From Parabacteroides faecalis (GTDB taxonomy: Bacteria; Bacteroidota; Bacteroidia; Bacteroidales; Tannerellaceae), in assembly GCF_022809355.1 (NCBI RefSeq), contig NZ_JAKZMM010000008.1:48990-112989 (forward strand): DNA of 64,000 nucleotides. The letters run 5' to 3'. Within the stretch, counting starts at the first letter, position 1, and the number at the start of each line of letters is the position of its first letter. This document shows, piece after piece, positions 60,480-64,000 of this stretch. The notes below the pieces were generated by a model that worked only from the letters and a program-made list of their open reading frames with translations, did not search any database and was not told the origin of the DNA. The position numbers and the translations under genes are program-made.

Positions 60480-60574
60480 TACTTGTCCATTGATTTTCTC
60501 TTTTGTATTTCTTTAGTCGGTTGATAATGAGTTGTCTATGTTTGTCTGAATGATCTGAAATGTCCAATTGCTTT

Positions 60575-60606
60575 TTTGCCCTTATTCGTATAAACCTCTA
60601 CTTTTG
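60575..60606 (+). promoter_or_regulatory. Promoter of the first propeller lipoprotein gene
   Basis: TTTG (60575-60578), 20 bp, then TACTTTTG (60599-60606). Both boxes fit the consensus; the start codon is 29 bp on. Confidence 0.75.
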
Positions 60607-60635
60607 CCCTGTAAACTTATTAAATCGATGGTTAT

Positions 60636-61826
60636 ATGGTATCAGGAAAAACAATGATTCCTTGGATGATGGGAATCGCATGCAGCTTGTTGATGGCGTG
60701 TAGCAGTACGCAGCAAGACAGTTTAGGAGAAATGCCGGTTATTGCCGAGAAAGTAACGTTGCCTACAGGTGATTTGATTGTGTGTGATTTGGCAAAAGCG
60801 ACGGATACCTTGGATGTTCCTTTGAGTATGCTGACGGAAGAACTGCAGATCGTTCCGCTCGATAATCGGGACGAGGCGCTGGTGGGCGGTTGGGTACGCA
60901 CAACTGTTTCCGACAACTATATTCTTGTCAGCAATAACAGGCAGGTTCCTTATAAATTATTCGGACGAGACGGTAAGTTTATTTGTACCGTAGGCTCGTT
61001 TGGGCAGGGACCGAATGAATATCAACTGACGTATGCCGAACAATTGGACGAAGCGCATAACCGTATTTATATTATGTCGTGGAATGCGGAGAAGATTCTG
61101 GTATTCGACCTGAAAGGAAATCCGCAACCGTATATCCCGCTGAATACACGTGTCCCGAAAGGGAAGTTTCGGGTGAATACGGCCGATTCGACAGTGATTG
61201 TTACCAAACTTCCGTTTGAAGGAAGTGCTGAAATGGTTTGGGTACAAGACATGCACGGTAATCGGAAACAGAGCATTGCTCCGGGCCATTTGATGGCTCC
61301 ACGAGATTTCAGCAACGAAGTCATGGATGCACGCAATACGTCGGCGTATGATGTGATGTTCTTAATAATCGTGCCGGAAGCTAAACAAGACTCGTTATAT
61401 CATTATAATTGGGAGAAGAACCGGTTAGAGCCTCGGTTTACGACGCTATTTACCGGAGAGAAAATGCCTTGGCACGGATATACCGAATTGCCGCATCATT
61501 TTATGGGCGATGTGTCTTTCCCGGTACAAGTCAGTGAAACCTCTTTTCAAGGTTCGGCTCCGGCTTATTATATCGTCGATAAAACGACCTTGAAAGGAAA
61601 CTTCATGCGGCTGAAGAATGATTTTCTACATATCTCGGCATGGCCGAGTTTTTCCAATGGTTATTATATCGCCAATATGGAACCGATGACCCTGAAGGAA
61701 CAGTTGGAAGAAGCCTTGAAGGAGGAAAACTTGGACGAATCGGTACAAGCCCGCATCAAAGCTTGCCTTTCTTCTTTGGATGAAAATGGAAATAATGTAA
61801 TTTTACTGGCGAAGCTGAAGAATTAA
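60636..61826 (+). CDS. 6-bladed beta-propeller lipoprotein
   Basis: 396 residues; lipobox LLMAC places the lipidated Cys at residue 22. The mature protein shows the blades of the Bacteroidota 6-bladed propeller (BF3164/DUF4934-like) group: LQIVPLDNRDEALVGGWV, YILVSNNRQVPYKLFGRDGKFICTVG, GQGPNEYQL and NRIYIMSWNAEKILVFDLKG. The GQGPNEY repeat edge is characteristic. These proteins are surface or periplasmic; the function is mostly unknown. A related gene starts at 63691, with the TPR-HTH gene between. Confidence 0.88.
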   Translation: MVSGKTMIPWMMGIACSLLMACSSTQQDSLGEMPVIAEKVTLPTGDLIVCDLAKATDTLDVPLSMLTEELQIVPLDNRDEALVGGWVRTTVSDNYILVSNNRQVPYKLFGRDGKFICTVGSFGQGPNEYQLTYAEQLDEAHNRIYIMSWNAEKILVFDLKGNPQPYIPLNTRVPKGKFRVNTADSTVIVTKLPFEGSAEMVWVQDMHGNRKQSIAPGHLMAPRDFSNEVMDARNTSAYDVMFLIIVPEAKQDSLYHYNWEKNRLEPRFTTLFTGEKMPWHGYTELPHHFMGDVSFPVQVSETSFQGSAPAYYIVDKTTLKGNFMRLKNDFLHISAWPSFSNGYYIANMEPMTLKEQLEEALKEENLDESVQARIKACLSSLDENGNNVILLAKLKN

Positions 61827-61837
61827 TACGAGTGTTT

Positions 61838-63499
61838 ATGCAATACATGGCGCGACTGCTGTTGGTGATGGGTATTTGTTGGGTGTGGCTGCTGACTGGC
61901 TGTACGGATTCGCCGCGCTATTTGCTGGATCAGGCGGAAAGGGCTTTTGTCGCTTCGCTCGATAGTGCGGACTTTTACCTTTCCCAGATTGAACATCCGG
62001 AAAAACTTGCCCCGAAAGAACAGTTGCGCTATGCTTACCTGAAAGGAAAAATCGAATTTTATACACTTGGAAGCCAGTCGGATTCTCTTCTGCGGGAAGC
62101 AAACCAGCTGGCAGTGCAGGAGAAGGATTCGTTTTATATCAGCCAATTGCTTTGGCTAGATATACAGCGGAAGAGTTATTACGAAAAACCGGATTCGGTG
62201 TTACTGCTGAGTCAGGTATTGCAGGAAAAATTTCCACAGGTGGCTGATTCTTTAGCGTTTGATATGTGTTATTACCGGCAGCAAGCCTATCTGCAAAAAG
62301 GAGAATTGAAGCTTGCTTTGCAGGAAGCGGAAGAAGCTTGTGTCTTGGCTCCTGATTCGATCTGTTATATTCAGGCAACGGTCTTTCGTATCCGTACTTT
62401 GCAGGCATTGAACGAAGACGGGAAAGTGGACAGCCTGTATGCGATGTTGGCAGATTATATGCCGGATACCGAACGCTTCGATGTGATTAGTAACATTGTT
62501 TATACCCATCAGATGTCGTGGCTGGAACAGAACGAACGATGGGGCGATGCGTTACAGCTGAATACCCAGTTGAAAGAATCTCCCAAGTTGCGGGCTTCCC
62601 GTAATTTCTATCTCAAGGCCCAGGCGTTTGAAGATTTGAGACAAGTAGATTCGGCTTTGTATTATTACCGGAAAGCAGAACAAGGCTATTCACCGGCCAT
62701 TGCCAGCCTGGCTTCTTCCCGCCTGATGCATTATTATCTTTCTTTACATGACGTGCAGAAAGCATTTGACAGCATGAAGAAATCGCAGTTGTTGGACGAG
62801 TCCTTGCTTTCACATATTGAGTCAGAAGTGGATATTGCCCAATTCAAACGTACCCAACTGGAGAATGAATTGTATCAGATCAAACTGAAGCGGCAGCAAC
62901 AACAACTCTGGTTGTTGGCTTCGTTGTTGGGTTTGGTGTTGTTGCTTGCCTGGATTATATTCTTTTATTTGCGTATCAAGCGGGAACGGGCGTTGGCCGA
63001 AGTCCGCTTGCAAAACAAGAAAATGGAAGAAGAAGCCCGTATCCTGCGGTATCAAAACGAGTTGTTGAAGAAAGAAACAGAAATCAGTCTGTTGCGAGAG
63101 AAAGAAGCCTGGCAGATGTCGAAGGTTGCCGATTTGCGCGAAGCCCTTTTCCGTCGTCTTTCTTTTTACAGCAAACTACCTTCGTTACAAGGCGATCGTG
63201 CTGCCGGAACACACGAGAAGATCCGGTTGACCGACGAGGAATGGAAGGAAATAACAGAGTCGGTCGATGCCGTGTTCGACGATTTTACCCGTCGTTTGCA
63301 TGAGTCTTTCCCAGCTCTTACTCCGAAAGACGTCATATTCTGTTGTCTGGTAAAACTGAATGTCAATATGCAAGACCTGTCAGATATTTACTGTGTCAGT
63401 AAAGCCGCTATTTCGAAACGTAAGTTCCGGCTGAAAACCGAAAAGTTAGGAATTACGGATGAACACCTCAGCTTAGACGATTTCCTGAAAGACTTTTAA
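61838..63499 (+). CDS. TPR membrane protein with C-terminal DNA-binding domain
   Basis: About 553 residues from ATG at 61838; a GTG two codons earlier is possible. N-terminal lipobox LTGC, then TPR-like helical repeats to about residue 330, a membrane helix (about 357-378, LWLLASLLGLVLLLAWIIFFYL), a coiled coil (about 380-430) and a C-terminal helix-turn-helix (about 505-535, VNMQDLSDIYCVSKAAISKRK). The layout resembles Bacteroidota TPR-HTH regulators that sense outside and bind DNA inside. It probably regulates the neighbouring propeller genes. Confidence 0.82.
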   Translation: MQYMARLLLVMGICWVWLLTGCTDSPRYLLDQAERAFVASLDSADFYLSQIEHPEKLAPKEQLRYAYLKGKIEFYTLGSQSDSLLREANQLAVQEKDSFYISQLLWLDIQRKSYYEKPDSVLLLSQVLQEKFPQVADSLAFDMCYYRQQAYLQKGELKLALQEAEEACVLAPDSICYIQATVFRIRTLQALNEDGKVDSLYAMLADYMPDTERFDVISNIVYTHQMSWLEQNERWGDALQLNTQLKESPKLRASRNFYLKAQAFEDLRQVDSALYYYRKAEQGYSPAIASLASSRLMHYYLSLHDVQKAFDSMKKSQLLDESLLSHIESEVDIAQFKRTQLENELYQIKLKRQQQQLWLLASLLGLVLLLAWIIFFYLRIKRERALAEVRLQNKKMEEEARILRYQNELLKKETEISLLREKEAWQMSKVADLREALFRRLSFYSKLPSLQGDRAAGTHEKIRLTDEEWKEITESVDAVFDDFTRRLHESFPALTPKDVIFCCLVKLNVNMQDLSDIYCVSKAAISKRKFRLKTEKLGITDEHLSLDDFLKDF

Positions 63500-63529
63500 T
63501 AGATTGGATACATCCAAAATATTCATTGC

Positions 63530-63626
63530 TTTTTAATTTTTTGACAGTAGTCGTAAAGCTTTTCCATATATGTGCTAAAGCTTTTTGACAAATGTGATAA
63601 AGCTTTTCGACATCTGTCAAAAATAT
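63530..63626 (+). repeat. Intergenic repeat array B, three 22 bp units with AAAGCTTT cores
   Basis: 80% identical to 9971-10067 with no gaps. All three 22 bp units keep the palindrome AAAGCTTT and begin GTC or GTG, so this copy is better preserved than array A. It lies between the TPR-HTH gene (ends 63499) and the next propeller gene (63691), as array A lies upstream of the exporter operon. Confidence 0.8.
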
Positions 63627-63690
63627 GAAATGTAACGAGAAAAGGATAAAAAGAATTGATTGAATTTTAAATACCTATAATTTCACGCTT

Positions 63691-64000
63691 ATGAAAACAA
63701 AAGTTTTTTTCTTCGTTTGTATGCTTCTGTTGGTTGGAAGCCTGATTTTGAGTTGTAGTTCTAGGCAGAATGAAAAGTCATCGGTTAAACAAGATGAAAT
63801 AAAAAGAGATACTTTGCAGATAATAAATCTATCTGATGTTTCGTACAAGGATTCACACGCGAAGCTATCAGATTTTGCGGCATCAATCACTTATATTCCA
63901 CTTTCTGACGATAAATTAATAGGAGATATTAGTCAGTTATGTTTGTCAGACAATAAATTCTTTATTCGATGCGGAACAATAATTGAGGTTTTTACTTCAG
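63691..64000 (+). CDS. 6-bladed beta-propeller lipoprotein, partial (runs off the window)
   Basis: The first about 103 residues only. MKTKVFFFVCMLLLVGSLILSC is a lipoprotein signal with the lipobox LILSC (Cys at about residue 22); the first blades (DFAASITYIPLSDDKLIGDI, FFIRCGTIIEVF) follow the same plan as the protein at 60636, though the sequences differ. The end lies beyond 64000. Probably regulated with its neighbours. Confidence 0.8.
   Translation, partial: MKTKVFFFVCMLLLVGSLILSCSSRQNEKSSVKQDEIKRDTLQIINLSDVSYKDSHAKLSDFAASITYIPLSDDKLIGDISQLCLSDNKFFIRCGTIIEVFTS

Overview
The window reads as a Bacteroidota (Bacteroidales) chromosome, most likely Parabacteroides or a close relative. Support seen in the sequence: promoters with the -7 box TAnnTTTG and a -33 TTG/TTTG, few strong Shine-Dalgarno sites, 6-bladed beta-propeller lipoproteins, a DUF3256 protein, a DAHP synthase fused to chorismate mutase, and bcp next to recA. 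The genus is an inference from gene content. No rRNA, tRNA or CRISPR array was recognised.

Layout. (1) 1-3.47 kb: the end of an integrated mobile element, probably conjugative. It has a small ssb, two small accessory genes, long gene-free stretches and a recurring promoter-like motif. (2) 3.5-9.8 kb: a short-chain dehydrogenase and a 1628-residue protein carrying a DEDD-exonuclease-like domain, a RecQ helicase and a UvrD-type helicase. (3) 10-23.7 kb: a TolC / adaptor / ABC operon with one ATPase and three FtsX-MacB-type permeases, then a sigma-54 response regulator and a histidine kinase. A good -24/-12 promoter and upstream dyads precede it, so the two-component pair probably controls the exporter. 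(4) 23.7-26.3 kb: a lipoprotein metallopeptidase, a LysO-type lysine exporter split into two overlapping genes, and folK. (5) 26.3-31.9 kb: a minus-strand surface-polysaccharide operon (acetyltransferase-like, deacetylase-like, UDP-GlcNAc 2-epimerase, two glycosyltransferases), tightly overlapped. (6) 32-34.2 kb: recA, bcp and a flavodoxin-like reductase. (7) 34.9-44 kb: an AspT/YidE-type transporter, truA, a DMT exporter, DUF3256, a Crp-like regulator, a coiled-coil membrane protein, an MscS channel and a two-domain glycosidase/SASA esterase. (8) 44.2-51.4 kb: two guaA genes in tandem (the second has lost its glutaminase), a second AspT/YidE transporter, a cyclophilin lipoprotein-like protein and corA. 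(9) 51.9-56.1 kb: two acyl/aminoacyl-transferase-like genes, an orphan sigma-54 regulator and oxyR. (10) 56.2-60.4 kb: an aromatic amino acid operon (prephenate dehydratase, aminotransferase, DAHP synthase/chorismate mutase, prephenate dehydrogenase) behind a Phe/Tyr-rich leader peptide and a transcription attenuator. (11) 60.6-64 kb: 6-bladed propeller lipoproteins and a TPR-transmembrane-HTH regulator.

The most unusual signals are three. First, four intergenic arrays of tandem palindromic units with a 21-22 bp period (9971, 20843, 51689, 63530). Two are 80% identical to each other; the other two use different palindromic cores with the same spacing. Second, a complete Phe/Tyr attenuator (promoter, leader peptide, antiterminator, terminator) in a Bacteroidota genome. 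Third, a set of repeated promoter-like modules with very long leaders in the mobile-element end.
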